Origin: JACQZU01 sp041908165 | GTDB lineage: Bacteria; Acidobacteriota; Holophagae; Holophagales; Holophagaceae | Reading direction: 5' to 3' | Length of the DNA stretch: 64,000 bases | Assembly (NCBI GenBank): GCA_041908165.1 | Contig: JAYRFV010000070.1 | Coordinates: forward strand, 1-64,000 | Shown here: positions 8,181 to 17,251 of the stretch, piece by piece | How positions within the stretch are numbered: the first letter of the stretch is position 1 | Layout: the number at the start of each line of letters is the position of its first letter | Notes under the pieces: model-generated | Seen by the model: only the letters and a program-made list of their open reading frames with translations | What the model was told of the DNA's origin: nothing | Database searches by the model: none | Position numbers and translations under genes: made by a program

Positions 8181-11100
8181 CCGATCACCCCCTTCCGGGA
8201 CCGGACCGCGACCGGCCGCCGGAGGGCCGGGGCCCCCGGTTCCGCAGCCAGGGGACGGCGCGGCTGGTCGAGGCCCGCGGCGGCCTCCTCCGCGTCCATG
8301 ATCTCGGCGTCGGCATCCAGGGACACCAGCCTGCGCAGGGCCTCGTCGTCCAGCTCGGTGAGCCAGCCCTCGCCGGTGCCCACCACCCGGTCGGCCAGGT
8401 CGCGCTTGCCTTCCAGCAGCAGGTCGATCTTCTCCTCCAGGGTGCCGATGGTGATCAGCTTGTGGACCTGCACGTTGCGGGTCTGGCCGATCCGGTAGGT
8501 GCGGTCGGTGGCCTGGTCCTCCACCGCCGGGTTCCACCAGCGGTCGAAGTGGAAGACGTGGGTGGCGGCGGTGAGGTTGAGGCCCACCCCGCCGGCCTTC
8601 AGGCTGAGCAGGAACACCGGCGAGAAGTCCGGATCCTCCTGGAAGCCGCGCACCAGTTCGTCGCGGTCCTTGCGCGAGGTGCCGCCGTGCAGGAAGGGCG
8701 GCTCGAAGCCGAGCTTCTCCTGCAGGTGCACCTGCAGCCGGTCGCCCATCTCCTTGAACTGGGTGAAGACCAGCGCCCGCTCGCCGCTCTCCAGGATCTC
8801 CTCCAGCATCTCGGTGAGCCGGTCCAGCTTTCCGGAGCGGCCGGCGTAGGGCCCCTGCTGGCGGAGGAACTGGCTCGGGTGGTTGCAGATCTGCTTGAGA
8901 TGGGTGAGCAGGGCCAGGATCCGGCCGCGGCGCTCGATGCCGCTGGCCTTGTCCAGATCCTGGTCCATCTGGTCCACCCGCGCCTGGTAGAGCAGGGCCT
9001 GCTCCCTCGACAGCGACGTGTAGACCTTCATCTCCTGCTTCTCGGGCAGGTCCTGGATGATGCTGCGGTCGGTCTTCAGCCGGCGCAGGATGAAGGGGCC
9101 GACCCGCTGGCGCAGTTCAGCGGCGGCGTCGGCGTCGCGGTACTTCTCGATCGGGGTGGAGAATCGCTCCTTGAAGCCGGACTCGCTGCCCAGGTAGCCG
9201 GTGAGGGCGGCGCCCATGATCGACCACAACTCCAGCAGGCGGTTCTCGATCGGCGTGCCGGTGAGCGCCAGCTTGACGTGCGCCTTCACCCGCCGGACCG
9301 CCTTGGCCTGGGCGCTGCCGGCGTTCTTGATCGCCTGCGCCTCGTCGACCACCAGCAGGCCCCAGGTGCGGGCGGCGAAGGTCTCCTCCTCGCGGCGGAC
9401 CACGCCATAGGTGGTGAGCACCACCGTGTGCGGCGGGAAGGCCGTTGGCAGGGGATCGCGGTTGTTGCCGTGGTGGACGAAGAACGGGATGGACGGCGAG
9501 AACTTCGCCAGCTCGCGCTCCCAGTTGCCGAGCAGGGAGGTCGGGCAGATCAGCAGGGTGGTCGGCCCGTGGGTCGGGCTCTGCTGCTGCCGGTGCAGGA
9601 GCAGGGCGATGACCTCGATGGTCTTGCCCAGGCCCATGTCGTCGGCGAGGATGCCGCCCAGGCCCAGGCGGGCGAGCCCGTCCAGCCAGGCCAGGCCGCG
9701 CACCTGGTAGGGCCGGAGCTGGCCGCGGAAGCTGGCCGGCTGCTTGATCGGCTTGTCCGGCAGGTGCTTCAGCTCCGCCAGGGCCTGGCCGAAGTCGCCC
9801 ACCACCTCCACCTCGATCGCCTCGGAGACGCCGGGGATCCGGGCCGTGCCGGTGAGGGCCGCGGCCAGGGCCTCGCCCTTGGTCATGCTCTCGAAGCCGG
9901 CGCCGCGGCTGGCCTGGATGACCTGGGTGATCTGCTTGAGGGTCTCCGGGTCCAGGGCCACCCACTTGCCCTTCCAGGCGACCAGCGGGTGCTTCAGGCT
10001 GGCCATCTGGGCGAAGTCCTCGATCTCCAGGCGGTCGTCGCCGAGCATCAGCGACCAGTCGGCGCTGACACTGCCCTCCAGCCCGACCTGACCGCTGTCG
10101 CCGCCCTCGGCATCGACCCGCCGGGCGCCCAGCTTCACCTTCGCGCGCAGCCGCCGGGCGCCACCGAACTCGGCCAGCTCCTCCGGGTAGTCCACCAGGA
10201 AGCCCGCCTCCTTGAGCTGGACCGCGCCGCGGGTGAGGAACTGCCAGGCCTCGGCGGGCTTCAGCTTGAGGTCCTCCGGGCGCTGGCCGGACAGGACGCC
10301 CTCGATCGGCGGGAAGAAGGGCACGGCCCGGGCCAGGCCACGCAGCAGCACCTTGCGCGCCTGCAGGACGACCGGTTCGGTGCTCGGCTCCCACAGGCGA
10401 TCGACCGTCACCCGCTGGCCCCCGGCGGTCTCCAGGCCCACCCGCATGAGCCAGCCTTCCTCGCTGAGGCGGTCGGCCTCCTGGATGGACTCCTCTCCCG
10501 GCACCGGCGGCGCCTCCAGGGTGAAGCTCGGCCGGACCCAGGGGTCGCGGGCACCTTCGCTCCACTGCACCATCTGCTCGCCCAGGGTCCGCTCGGTGAT
10601 GCCCACGGTGGGGAATTCGCTCATGGGGTGGCTCAGGGCCACCAGGATCCGCTCATCCCAGGGCAGCCGGTCGCGCTTGTGGCCGCGCAGCCGGTGGATC
10701 ACCGCCAGGCGGGGGTCCTCGCCGGGCCGCAGGGTGCCGGCGACGAAGCGCATGACGAAATCGGCGCCATCCTCGAGGAAGGCGTGCAGGACGTCGCCCG
10801 GACGGGGTGGAAGGGCGAGTTCGTCGTCCACCTCGAAAGGTTCCATGGCGCCCAGGTTGAGGCCCTTGGTGAACAGCCAGTTGTCGCCTTCCGGGAAGGC
10901 CACCACCGAGGGCGGCATGGCCGCCGCCAGGCGCTCCATGGCCTTGCGGTCCGAGGGGCTGGTGAGGCTGATGCCCCAGCGCGCCCGCCAGGGGTTGCCG
11001 TCGGTGTCGAGGCTGGGCAGCAGCGCCCCCCGGATCACCAGCGACTGCAGCAGGCGCAGGGCCGAGCCCCAGAAGGCCAGGCTGCCCTCGGCGCTGGGCG

Positions 11101-11338
11101 GCAGCGAGGCCAGCCAGGGCAGGGCCCGCTGCCAGCGCAGCGGGACGCAGTGCAGTTCCAGCAGGCTGCTGTCGGGCAGGAAGATGCGCGCCTTGGCCGG
11201 GGTCAGCCGCTCGCGGCCCTGCAGGTTGCCGGGCAGGCTGCGCAGCACCCGCTGCCAGGCGGCCCCGTCGGCCGGCCCCGGGAGGCAGAGCAGGAAGCCC
11301 CGGTCCTCGGGGCGGTACTGGAGGACCGGCCTCAGCAT
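8177..11338 (-). CDS. SNF2/SWI2-family DEAD-like helicase
   Basis: The 1053-residue protein is a bacterial Snf2-type ATPase. The N-terminal half (1-530) is a long region of the type found in bacterial Rad54-like helicases. The ATPase core follows: motif I DDMGLGKTIEV (about residue 565), motif II VVDEAQAIKN (about 663, DEAQ variant), motif III LALTGTPIENR, then helicase C motifs GGTSRKDRDELV, SLKAGGVGLNLT, and HFDRWWNPAVEDQATDRTYRIGQ near 930. These proteins move along double-stranded DNA or displace bound proteins. A zinc SWIM gene overlaps its stop, and this two-gene pairing recurs in bacteria. No toxin, methylase or nuclease lies beside it, so a defence role cannot be claimed. The start codon is ATG 11338. 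Confidence 0.93.
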   Translation of the reverse strand: MLRPVLQYRPEDRGFLLCLPGPADGAAWQRVLRSLPGNLQGRERLTPAKARIFLPDSSLLELHCVPLRWQRALPWLASLPPSAEGSLAFWGSALRLLQSLVIRGALLPSLDTDGNPWRARWGISLTSPSDRKAMERLAAAMPPSVVAFPEGDNWLFTKGLNLGAMEPFEVDDELALPPRPGDVLHAFLEDGADFVMRFVAGTLRPGEDPRLAVIHRLRGHKRDRLPWDERILVALSHPMSEFPTVGITERTLGEQMVQWSEGARDPWVRPSFTLEAPPVPGEESIQEADRLSEEGWLMRVGLETAGGQRVTVDRLWEPSTEPVVLQARKVLLRGLARAVPFFPPIEGVLSGQRPEDLKLKPAEAWQFLTRGAVQLKEAGFLVDYPEELAEFGGARRLRAKVKLGARRVDAEGGDSGQVGLEGSVSADWSLMLGDDRLEIEDFAQMASLKHPLVAWKGKWVALDPETLKQITQVIQASRGAGFESMTKGEALAAALTGTARIPGVSEAIEVEVVGDFGQALAELKHLPDKPIKQPASFRGQLRPYQVRGLAWLDGLARLGLGGILADDMGLGKTIEVIALLLHRQQQSPTHGPTTLLICPTSLLGNWERELAKFSPSIPFFVHHGNNRDPLPTAFPPHTVVLTTYGVVRREEETFAARTWGLLVVDEAQAIKNAGSAQAKAVRRVKAHVKLALTGTPIENRLLELWSIMGAALTGYLGSESGFKERFSTPIEKYRDADAAAELRQRVGPFILRRLKTDRSIIQDLPEKQEMKVYTSLSREQALLYQARVDQMDQDLDKASGIERRGRILALLTHLKQICNHPSQFLRQQGPYAGRSGKLDRLTEMLEEILESGERALVFTQFKEMGDRLQVHLQEKLGFEPPFLHGGTSRKDRDELVRGFQEDPDFSPVFLLSLKAGGVGLNLTAATHVFHFDRWWNPAVEDQATDRTYRIGQTRNVQVHKLITIGTLEEKIDLLLEGKRDLADRVVGTGEGWLTELDDEALRRLVSLDADAEIMDAEEAAAGLDQPRRPLAAEPGAPALRRPVAVRSRKGVIG

Positions 11339-11371
11339 CCGGCTGCCGCCTCCCCGCGCTCCGCCAGCAGG

Positions 11372-11377
11372 TAGTCT
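11372..11377 (+). promoter_or_regulatory. -10-like box TAGTCT before rpiB
   Basis: TAGTCT ends 17 nt before the rpiB ATG at 11395. A GGGGGAGG Shine-Dalgarno sequence lies between them. It sits in the short region divergent from the SNF2 gene. Confidence 0.45.
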
Positions 11378-11394
11378 GGAAGGGGGAGGCGGGA

Positions 11395-11826
11395 ATGAGG
11401 ATCGGGTTCGCGAGCGATCATGCGGGATTCGGGCTCAAGGAGCGGTTGCGGCGGTGGGCCGTTGCGCAAGGTTTTGAAACAGTGGATTTCGGCACGGACG
11501 GCACGGCCTCGGTGGACTACCCGGATTTCGCGCACCGGGCGGCGGAACGGCTTCAGGAATGGGATCGCCTCGTCCTGGTCTGCGGATCGGGCATCGGAAT
11601 CAGCATTGCGGCCAACCGCCATGCCGGGATCCGCTGTGCCCTGGTGACTTCCCCTGAGCACGCCGAGCTGGCCCGGAGACACAACGACGCGAATGCGATC
11701 GCCTTCGGCCAGCGGCTGACGGATCCGCTTCAAGCTGAATACTACCTCAAGACGTTCCTGGAAACCTCCTTTGAAGGCGGCCGCCACCAGGGACGTGTCG
11801 AAAAAATTGATAAAAGGGATTGTTGA
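11395..11826 (+). CDS. rpiB: Ribose-5-phosphate isomerase B
   Basis: The 143-residue product is an RpiB/LacAB-type isomerase that interconverts ribose 5-phosphate and ribulose 5-phosphate in the pentose phosphate pathway. Family residues are visible: ASDHAGFGLKE at residues 6-16 (phosphate and substrate binding), YPDFA, the catalytic cysteine in VCGSGIGIS, and RHNDANAIAFG. Length is normal (about 145). It is visibly less GC-rich than its neighbours, especially at the 3' end (AAAAAATTGATAAAAGG), and this AT-rich tail also acts as the leader of rph. Its TGA overlaps the rph ATG by one base. Confidence 0.95.
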   Translation: MRIGFASDHAGFGLKERLRRWAVAQGFETVDFGTDGTASVDYPDFAHRAAERLQEWDRLVLVCGSGIGISIAANRHAGIRCALVTSPEHAELARRHNDANAIAFGQRLTDPLQAEYYLKTFLETSFEGGRHQGRVEKIDKRDC

Positions 11827-12545
11827 TGCGCCGGACCGATGAACTCCGCTCCTTGTCCCTGGAGCCCGGCGTGCAGCAGCACGCCGACGGCTCCTGCCTG
11901 ATCCGGATGGGCGGCACCCACGTGGTCTGTTCCGCCAGCCTGGAAGAAAAAGTCCCCGGCTGGCTCAAGGGAGGGGGCCGCGGCTGGGTCACCGCCGAGT
12001 ACGGCATGCTGCCGCGCAGCACCCACACCCGCACCGACCGCGAGGCCGCGCGCGGGAAGCAGCAGGGGCGGACCGTCGAGATCCAGCGCCTGGTCGGACG
12101 GTCGCTGCGCCAGGCCGTGGATCTGGCAACCCTGGGCGAGCGCCAGGTCACCCTGGATTGCGATGTCCTCAACGCCGACGGCGGCACCCGCTGCGCCGCC
12201 ATCACCGGCGCCTGGGTCGCCCTGGCGCTGGCTCTGCGCAAGGCGGGCCTGGGCGCGGCCCTGGTCCGGAGGGTCGCGGCGGTCAGCATCGGCATCCTCG
12301 AGCCCGGCGCGGAGTCGCGGCAGGGACTGGTCCTGGACCTGGATTATCCGGAGGACAGCCGGGCCGCCGTGGACTGCAACCTGGTGGCGGCGGAGCCCGC
12401 CGGCGGCGGCGCTCCGGAACTGGTGGAATTCCAGGCCACCGGGGAAGGGCGCAGCTACACCCGCGCGGAGGCCCTTGCCATGATCGATCTCGGCCTGGAC
12501 GGGTGCGGCCGGCTGTTCGAGGCCCAGGCCCGGGCCCTGGACTAG
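11826..12545 (+). CDS. rph: Ribonuclease PH
   Basis: RNase PH (239 residues) is a phosphate-dependent 3'-5' exoribonuclease that trims tRNA 3' ends; it acts as a hexamer. The N-terminal signature is MRRTDELRSLSLEPGV (family form RxDGRxxxxLRP), with GWVTAEYGMLPRSTHTR and the Arg-rich REAARGKQQGRTVEIQRLVGRSLR binding phosphate and RNA, followed by VTLDCDVLNADGGTRCAAITGA. I use the ATG at 11826, which overlaps the rpiB stop; an upstream TTG at 11820 is possible but less likely. The canonical DGR near residue 5 is replaced by TDE, a departure from the common form. Co-transcribed with rpiB. Confidence 0.93.
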   Translation: MRRTDELRSLSLEPGVQQHADGSCLIRMGGTHVVCSASLEEKVPGWLKGGGRGWVTAEYGMLPRSTHTRTDREAARGKQQGRTVEIQRLVGRSLRQAVDLATLGERQVTLDCDVLNADGGTRCAAITGAWVALALALRKAGLGAALVRRVAAVSIGILEPGAESRQGLVLDLDYPEDSRAAVDCNLVAAEPAGGGAPELVEFQATGEGRSYTRAEALAMIDLGLDGCGRLFEAQARALD

Positions 12546-12604
12546 CCGGCGTGCTTGCGGGCACATCTTGGCGCCGCCCGGCCGGAGCGGGGCGGCCGGC
12601 AGGC

Positions 12605-12610
12605 TAGAAT
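12605..12610 (+). promoter_or_regulatory. -10-like box TAGAAT before gcvPA
   Basis: TAGAAT lies 33 nt before the gcvPA ATG at 12644. The leader between them contains a GC-rich inverted repeat (CCGGGG...CCCCGG). A -35 element is not clear. Confidence 0.4.
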
Positions 12611-12643
12611 TCCGGGGGGACTTCGCCCCGGAAACGGTGACCC

Positions 12644-13999
12644 ATGCGCTACCTGCCCACGGCCCCTTCGGAGGACCGCGCCCTCCTCGACGCCATCGGC
12701 GTGCCCACGGCCGACACGCTGCTGGCGGGCATCCCGGACGCCCTGCGCCTGGGCCGGGAGCTGGACCTTCCGGCGGGCGCTTCCGAACAGGAAGTCTCCT
12801 GGGAGCTGCTCGGCCTCTCCAACCGCAACACCCGCTTCTGCGCCCAGTTCCTCGGCGCCGGCGCCTACGACCACTTCGTCCCCGCCGCCGTCGACGCCCT
12901 GGTCTCGCGCCAGGAGTGGTTCACCGCCTACACGCCCTACCAGCCGGAGATCAGCCAGGGCACCCTGCAGCACATCTTCGAGTACCAGACGATCATCGCC
13001 GACCTGACCGGCCTGGACGTCTCCAACGCCAGCCTGTACGACGGCGGCACCGCCTGCGTCGAGGCCGCCCTGATGGCGGTCCGGGTGCAGCGCAAGCGCA
13101 ACACGGTCCTGGTCAGCCGCGGCCTGCATCCCCTCTACCGCGAGGTGCTGAAGACCAACTTCGCCCCCCACAGGGACCTCAAGCTCATCGAGGTCGGGCT
13201 CAAGGATGGCGTCACCGACCCCGCCGACCTCGCCGCCAAGCTCGGTCCGGACGTGGCCGCCGTGCTGGTGGGCTACCCGAACTTCCTGGGCGCCGTGGAG
13301 GACCTCGCCGCCCTGGCCGGGCCGGTGCACGCCGCGGGGGCGCTGCTGGTCTCGGTCACCCAGGAGGCCTTCGCCTTCGGCTGGCTGGAGGCGCCCGGCA
13401 AGGTCGGCGCCGACCTCGCCTGCGGCGAAGCCATGTCCTTCGGCAACAAGCCTGGCTTCGGCGGCCCCTTCCTCGGCTTCATCGCGGTCAAGGACGCGCA
13501 CAAGCGCGAGATCCCCGGGCGGGTGGTGGGCCAGACCAAGGACCTGGAGGGCAAGACCGGCTACGTGCTCACCCTCACCGCCCGCGAGCAGCACATCCGC
13601 CGCGACAAGGCGACCAGCAACATCTGCAGCAACCAAGGGCTGGTGGCGCTGCGGGCCAACATCTTCCTGCAACTGGCCGGCCCCGCCGGCCTGCGCGGCC
13701 TGGCCGGGCAGAACGCCGCCAAGGCCCAGTACCTGCGCGCCCGCCTGCTGGACCTGCCGGACTTCCAGCCGGTCTTCGACCACCCCTTCTTCAACGAGTT
13801 CGTGCTGCGCTATGCCGGGGACCCGGCGGCCCTGCGCGAAGCCTGCGTGAAGGAGAGCCTGCTGCCGGGCCTGGACCTGGGCCGCTGGTACCCCGAATAC
13901 CAGGGCTGCTTCCTGTGGTGCGCCACCGAACTGCACACGCGGCAGATGATCGAGAGCCTGGTGGAAGTCGCCGCCCGCGTCCCGAGCCTGGTCGGCTGA
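12644..13999 (+). CDS. gcvPA: Glycine dehydrogenase (decarboxylating) subunit 1
   Basis: This 451-residue protein is the N-terminal half of the glycine cleavage P protein, encoded separately as in many non-enteric bacteria. With GcvPB it decarboxylates glycine and passes the aminomethyl group to the lipoyl H protein. Typical blocks are GAGAYDHFVPAAVDALV near residue 73, FTAYTPYQPEISQGTLQ, YDGGTACVEAALMA and REQHIRRDKATSNICSNQGL near residue 320. It has no PLP lysine, which sits in the partner. The ATG at 12644 follows GGAAACGGTGACCC. It ends 4 nt before gcvPB. The gcvT and gcvH genes are not in the window. Confidence 0.95.
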   Translation: MRYLPTAPSEDRALLDAIGVPTADTLLAGIPDALRLGRELDLPAGASEQEVSWELLGLSNRNTRFCAQFLGAGAYDHFVPAAVDALVSRQEWFTAYTPYQPEISQGTLQHIFEYQTIIADLTGLDVSNASLYDGGTACVEAALMAVRVQRKRNTVLVSRGLHPLYREVLKTNFAPHRDLKLIEVGLKDGVTDPADLAAKLGPDVAAVLVGYPNFLGAVEDLAALAGPVHAAGALLVSVTQEAFAFGWLEAPGKVGADLACGEAMSFGNKPGFGGPFLGFIAVKDAHKREIPGRVVGQTKDLEGKTGYVLTLTAREQHIRRDKATSNICSNQGLVALRANIFLQLAGPAGLRGLAGQNAAKAQYLRARLLDLPDFQPVFDHPFFNEFVLRYAGDPAALREACVKESLLPGLDLGRWYPEYQGCFLWCATELHTRQMIESLVEVAARVPSLVG

Positions 14000-14003
14000 G
14001 GAG

Positions 14004-15539
14004 ATGACCATGTCCACCCGCCAGCGCGAATCCCTGATCTTCGACCGTTCCGTGGCAGGCAAGACTGGCATGGACCTGCCCCGGCTCGACGTCCCCCCGG
14101 CCCAGGACTCCCGTCCGCCGCACCTGCGGCGATCCGGATTCCAGGCCCTGCCCGAGGTCACCGAGGTCGAGGTGATCCGCCACTTCACCCGGCTGTCCCA
14201 CTGGAACTACGGGGTCGACGACGGGCTCTACCCGCTCGGCTCCTGCACCATGAAGCACAACCCGCGGGTCAACGAGAAGCTGGCCGCGCTGCCGGGCTTC
14301 ACCGACAGCCACCCGATGGCCCCCGATGACCTGGTGCAGGGCAACCTGGAGGTGGTCTACACCCTGCAGGAGTGGCTCAAGGAGATCACCGGGCTCCCCG
14401 GCGTGACCCTGCAGCCCAGTGCCGGCGCCGCCGGCGAACTCACCGGCGTGATGCTGATCCGCGCCTACCACGTCGCCAAGGGCAACAAGCGCCGAATCAT
14501 CCTGATCCCCGACAGCGGCCACGGCACCAATCCCGCCACCGCCGCCATGGCCGGATACGAGGTCGTGGAACTGCCCTCCCTGGCCGACGGCACCATCAGC
14601 TTCGAGGATGTCGTCGATGCCGCCGGCAAGGTTCGCAAGGGCCTGGCCACCCTGGTCGCGGAACTGGGCGCCGACATCGCCGGGGCGATGATCACCAACC
14701 CCAACACCCTGGGGGTGTTCGAGTACCGGATCCAGGAGGTGGCGAACCTGCTGCACTCGGTGGACGCCCTGCTGTACATGGACGGGGCCAACATGAACGC
14801 GCTGGTCGGGGTGGCCCGGCCCGGCGACTTCGGCGTCGACGTCATGCACCTCAACCTGCACAAGACCTTCAGCACCCCTCACGGCGGCGGCGGTCCCGGG
14901 GCCGGCCCGGTGGCCTGCACAGCGGCCCTGGCGCCCTTCCTGCCGGTGCCGGTGGTGGTCCGGGAGACCACCCGCACCGGCGAAGGCGAGGTGCCCTCGC
15001 ACCGCTACGCCTGGGACTGGGCGCGCCCGCAGAGCATCGGCAAGGTCCACACCTTCTTCGGCAACTACGGCATGCTGGTCCGCGCCCTGGCCTACTGCCT
15101 GAGCCACGGCGGCGACGGCCTGAAGGCCGCAACCCTGCGCGCCATCGTCAACGCCAACTACCTCCGGGCCCGGCTCAAGGCGGCCTACCACCTGCCGATC
15201 GACAGCCCCACCCTGCACGAGGTGGTGTTCAACGACGCCCGCCAGAACGCCCACGACATCCACACCCTGGACATCGCCAAGGGCCTCATCGACCGCGGCT
15301 TCCACCCGCCGACGATCTACTTCCCGCTGATCGTCCCCGGGGCCCTCATGATCGAGCCCACCGAGAGCGAATCCAAGGAGGAGCTGGACGCCTTCTGCGA
15401 GGCGATGCTGGACATCGCCCGGGAGGCCGAGGCGGCTCCGGACCGGCTGCACCAGGCTCCGGTCACCACGCCGGTCCGCCGGCTCGACGAGACCACCGCC
15501 GCGCGCAAGCCGGTGCTGCGCTGGAGCCCGCCGGCCTGA
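14004..15539 (+). CDS. gcvPB: Glycine dehydrogenase (decarboxylating) subunit 2
   Basis: The 511-residue PLP-binding half of the glycine cleavage P protein. The Schiff-base lysine lies in HLNLHKTFSTPHGGGGPG near residue 287. Other family blocks are YPLGSCTMKHNPRVNEK, LQPSAGAAGELTG, PDSGHGTNPATAAMAGYEV and NTLGVFEY. An alternative ATG at 14010 is equally compatible; GAGGAG precedes both. It forms an operon with gcvPA and a functional heterodimer with it. After the stop comes a 135 bp gap with no clear hairpin before the Spy-like gene. Confidence 0.96.
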   Translation: MTMSTRQRESLIFDRSVAGKTGMDLPRLDVPPAQDSRPPHLRRSGFQALPEVTEVEVIRHFTRLSHWNYGVDDGLYPLGSCTMKHNPRVNEKLAALPGFTDSHPMAPDDLVQGNLEVVYTLQEWLKEITGLPGVTLQPSAGAAGELTGVMLIRAYHVAKGNKRRIILIPDSGHGTNPATAAMAGYEVVELPSLADGTISFEDVVDAAGKVRKGLATLVAELGADIAGAMITNPNTLGVFEYRIQEVANLLHSVDALLYMDGANMNALVGVARPGDFGVDVMHLNLHKTFSTPHGGGGPGAGPVACTAALAPFLPVPVVVRETTRTGEGEVPSHRYAWDWARPQSIGKVHTFFGNYGMLVRALAYCLSHGGDGLKAATLRAIVNANYLRARLKAAYHLPIDSPTLHEVVFNDARQNAHDIHTLDIAKGLIDRGFHPPTIYFPLIVPGALMIEPTESESKEELDAFCEAMLDIAREAEAAPDRLHQAPVTTPVRRLDETTAARKPVLRWSPPA

Positions 15540-15674
15540 GCGGCCGCGATCCAGCCCCCCGTCCACGCAATCCGTCCTCCCCGCACCGCGATCCACCGGC
15601 GCGGATGAGCGACTTCCCGGCTTCCGCCGTTCCCTTGGGCAGGTCCCGATGGACCCCACGCCAAGGAGATCGCC

Positions 15675-16088
15675 ATGCACCCCCTCATCCTCACCGCCTT
15701 CGCCCTGCCGACCCTGGTGGCCACCCTGCCGGGAGCCCCGGCCGGGATCCTCGCCCAGCGCCTCGGCCTGGACGACACCCAGCGGGCCTCCGCGAAGCGG
15801 ATCCTCGAAACCCACAAGCCTGCGCTGCTGGCGCGCCAGGACGCCTGGCGGGAAGCCCGGCGGGCGCTGGTCGACGGTTGCCTGGATCCGGCCCTCGGGG
15901 AGGAGCAGCTGGCCCTGCTGCACAGCCGCTCCTCCGCCGCGGCGCTCGAGTTCGCCCGGGAGGTCCACCGGGTCGTCCGCGAACTCGGCCCCGTGCTGAC
16001 CGCCGACCAGAAGTCCCGGGCCCAGTCCCTGCTCCGCGAGGCCCGCCTCCACGGCGACGGCCTCCGGGCGCTGGTCCTGGCCCGGTGA
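15675..16088 (+). CDS. Spy/CpxP-like periplasmic protein (LTxxQ motif)
   Basis: A small 137-residue protein with an N-terminal signal-like segment (LILTAFALPTLVATLPGAPAG) and a helical remainder containing LTADQKSRAQSLL near residue 108, the LTxxQ repeat of the Spy/CpxP group of periplasmic chaperones and metal-stress sensors. The first repeat is degenerate (LGLDDTQRASAKRIL). The start ATG has a good AAGGAG Shine-Dalgarno at 7-8 nt. It lies upstream of a LytS-type kinase and LytTR regulator. It could modulate the sensor, but the kinase has its own promoter-like box, so this link is an inference. Confidence 0.7.
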   Translation: MHPLILTAFALPTLVATLPGAPAGILAQRLGLDDTQRASAKRILETHKPALLARQDAWREARRALVDGCLDPALGEEQLALLHSRSSAAALEFAREVHRVVRELGPVLTADQKSRAQSLLREARLHGDGLRALVLAR

Positions 16089-16116
16089 ATTCCCGGAGGA
16101 CCGGCGGCCCTGGGTC

Positions 16117-16122
16117 TACACT
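16117..16122 (+). promoter_or_regulatory. -10-like box TACACT before the LytS-type kinase
   Basis: TACACT ends 19 nt before the GTG at 16142, close to the 18 nt spacing common in this window. This supports that GTG as the start of the kinase. Confidence 0.45.
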
Positions 16123-16141
16123 CGTCCCAGCCCCGCCCCGG

Positions 16142-17251
16142 GTGCTGGACCTGCGAGTGCGCGCCTCGTTCCTCTGGACCGCCTTCTTCGACCGTCTGCG
16201 CCCCAGCCGCTGGGGAGCAATCCCCGTCTTCCTCGCCCTGGCCTTCGGGCTGCGTTTCCTGCTCGGCGAGGCCCTGCCGCCTCCCAACCCACGCCTGGTC
16301 GTGACCGGAACCCTCCTCCTGCTGGGGATCTACCTGCTGGGACCCATGCCCTGGCAGTGGGACGGCCGCGACCACGGAAGGCCCTCGCTGCTCCGCGGCT
16401 GCCTGCAGGCCCTGGCCGGAAACGCCCTGTGGATCGCGGTGCTGGTGGGGGCCGCCTGGGCCTGGGAGCGGGTCTCCCCCGGGGGGCCCCCGATCCACCC
16501 GCTGCTGCGGACGCTGGCCGACCGCGCCGGGATGTCGCCCTGGCTGCTGCAGGGGGCCTCGGTGCTGCCGCTGGCCTTCCTGGTGGGCTGGTTCATCGCC
16601 AGCAAGGAGGCCGCCGAATCCGACCGCAGGGAGGCCCGGCAGCGCCAGTCCGCCTTCGAGACCGCCGCGCGCCAGGCCCAGGCCCAGGCCCTGCAGGCAC
16701 AGCTCGATCCGCACGTGCTCTACAACGCCCTTGGCGGGCTGAGTGAACTCGCCCGGCGGGATCCGGCCGCGACCGAACGCGCCCTGCTCGACCTGTCGGA
16801 CCTCTACCGCAGCCTGACCGAGCTCGGCCGCCGCGAGCGCAGCCGCCTCGGCGACGAGCGTCGCCTGCTCGAACGCCAGCTCAGGATCGAGGCCCTGCGC
16901 CTGGGTGACCGGCTGCAGGTCCACTGGGACTGGCCGGCGGACCTGGACGCGCTGGAGGTCCCCCCGCTGCTGGTCCAGCCGCTGCTGGAGAACGCGGTCA
17001 AGCACGGCCTCGCCCCGCACGAGGCCGGCGGGTCGCTGGACCTGCGCGCGGGCCTGGATCCGGGCGGGAGGCTGACGGTGGAGGTCGCCAACACGGGCTG
17101 CCCCCTCGACCCGCACTGGCGGGAAGGCACCGGCCTCTCGAACCTGGAGCGGCGGCTGGCGATCCTCGGCCCGGGGCACCGCCTCACCCTCCGCCAGGAC
17201 GGGGCCTGGACCCGCGCCACCCTGTCCCTGGCCGCGGCCGAGGGTGCGTGA
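16142..17251 (+). CDS. LytS/YehU-type sensor histidine kinase
   Basis: This 369-residue membrane kinase has four likely membrane helices in the first 160 residues (WGAIPVFLALAFGLRFLL, LVVTGTLLLLGIYLLG, NALWIAVLVGAAWAW, ASVLPLAFLVGWFIA), a coiled-coil linker, then the His_kinase domain with LQAQLDPHVLYNALGGLSEL; its His is the phosphorylation site, usually written NPHFLFN. The catalytic domain shows VPPLLVQPLLENAVKHGL (N box) and GTGLSNLERRL (G box). The start is uncertain: GTG 16142 fits the promoter spacing and GTG 16157 is a second choice. Its stop overlaps the ATG of the response regulator by 1 nt, so the two form one system. The signal is unknown. Confidence 0.85.
   Translation: MLDLRVRASFLWTAFFDRLRPSRWGAIPVFLALAFGLRFLLGEALPPPNPRLVVTGTLLLLGIYLLGPMPWQWDGRDHGRPSLLRGCLQALAGNALWIAVLVGAAWAWERVSPGGPPIHPLLRTLADRAGMSPWLLQGASVLPLAFLVGWFIASKEAAESDRREARQRQSAFETAARQAQAQALQAQLDPHVLYNALGGLSELARRDPAATERALLDLSDLYRSLTELGRRERSRLGDERRLLERQLRIEALRLGDRLQVHWDWPADLDALEVPPLLVQPLLENAVKHGLAPHEAGGSLDLRAGLDPGGRLTVEVANTGCPLDPHWREGTGLSNLERRLAILGPGHRLTLRQDGAWTRATLSLAAAEGA

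Noticed and set aside
8462..11374. Long plus-strand open frame opposite the SNF2 gene
   Set aside because: The helicase motifs on the minus strand are intact, and the other frame is a compositional shadow.
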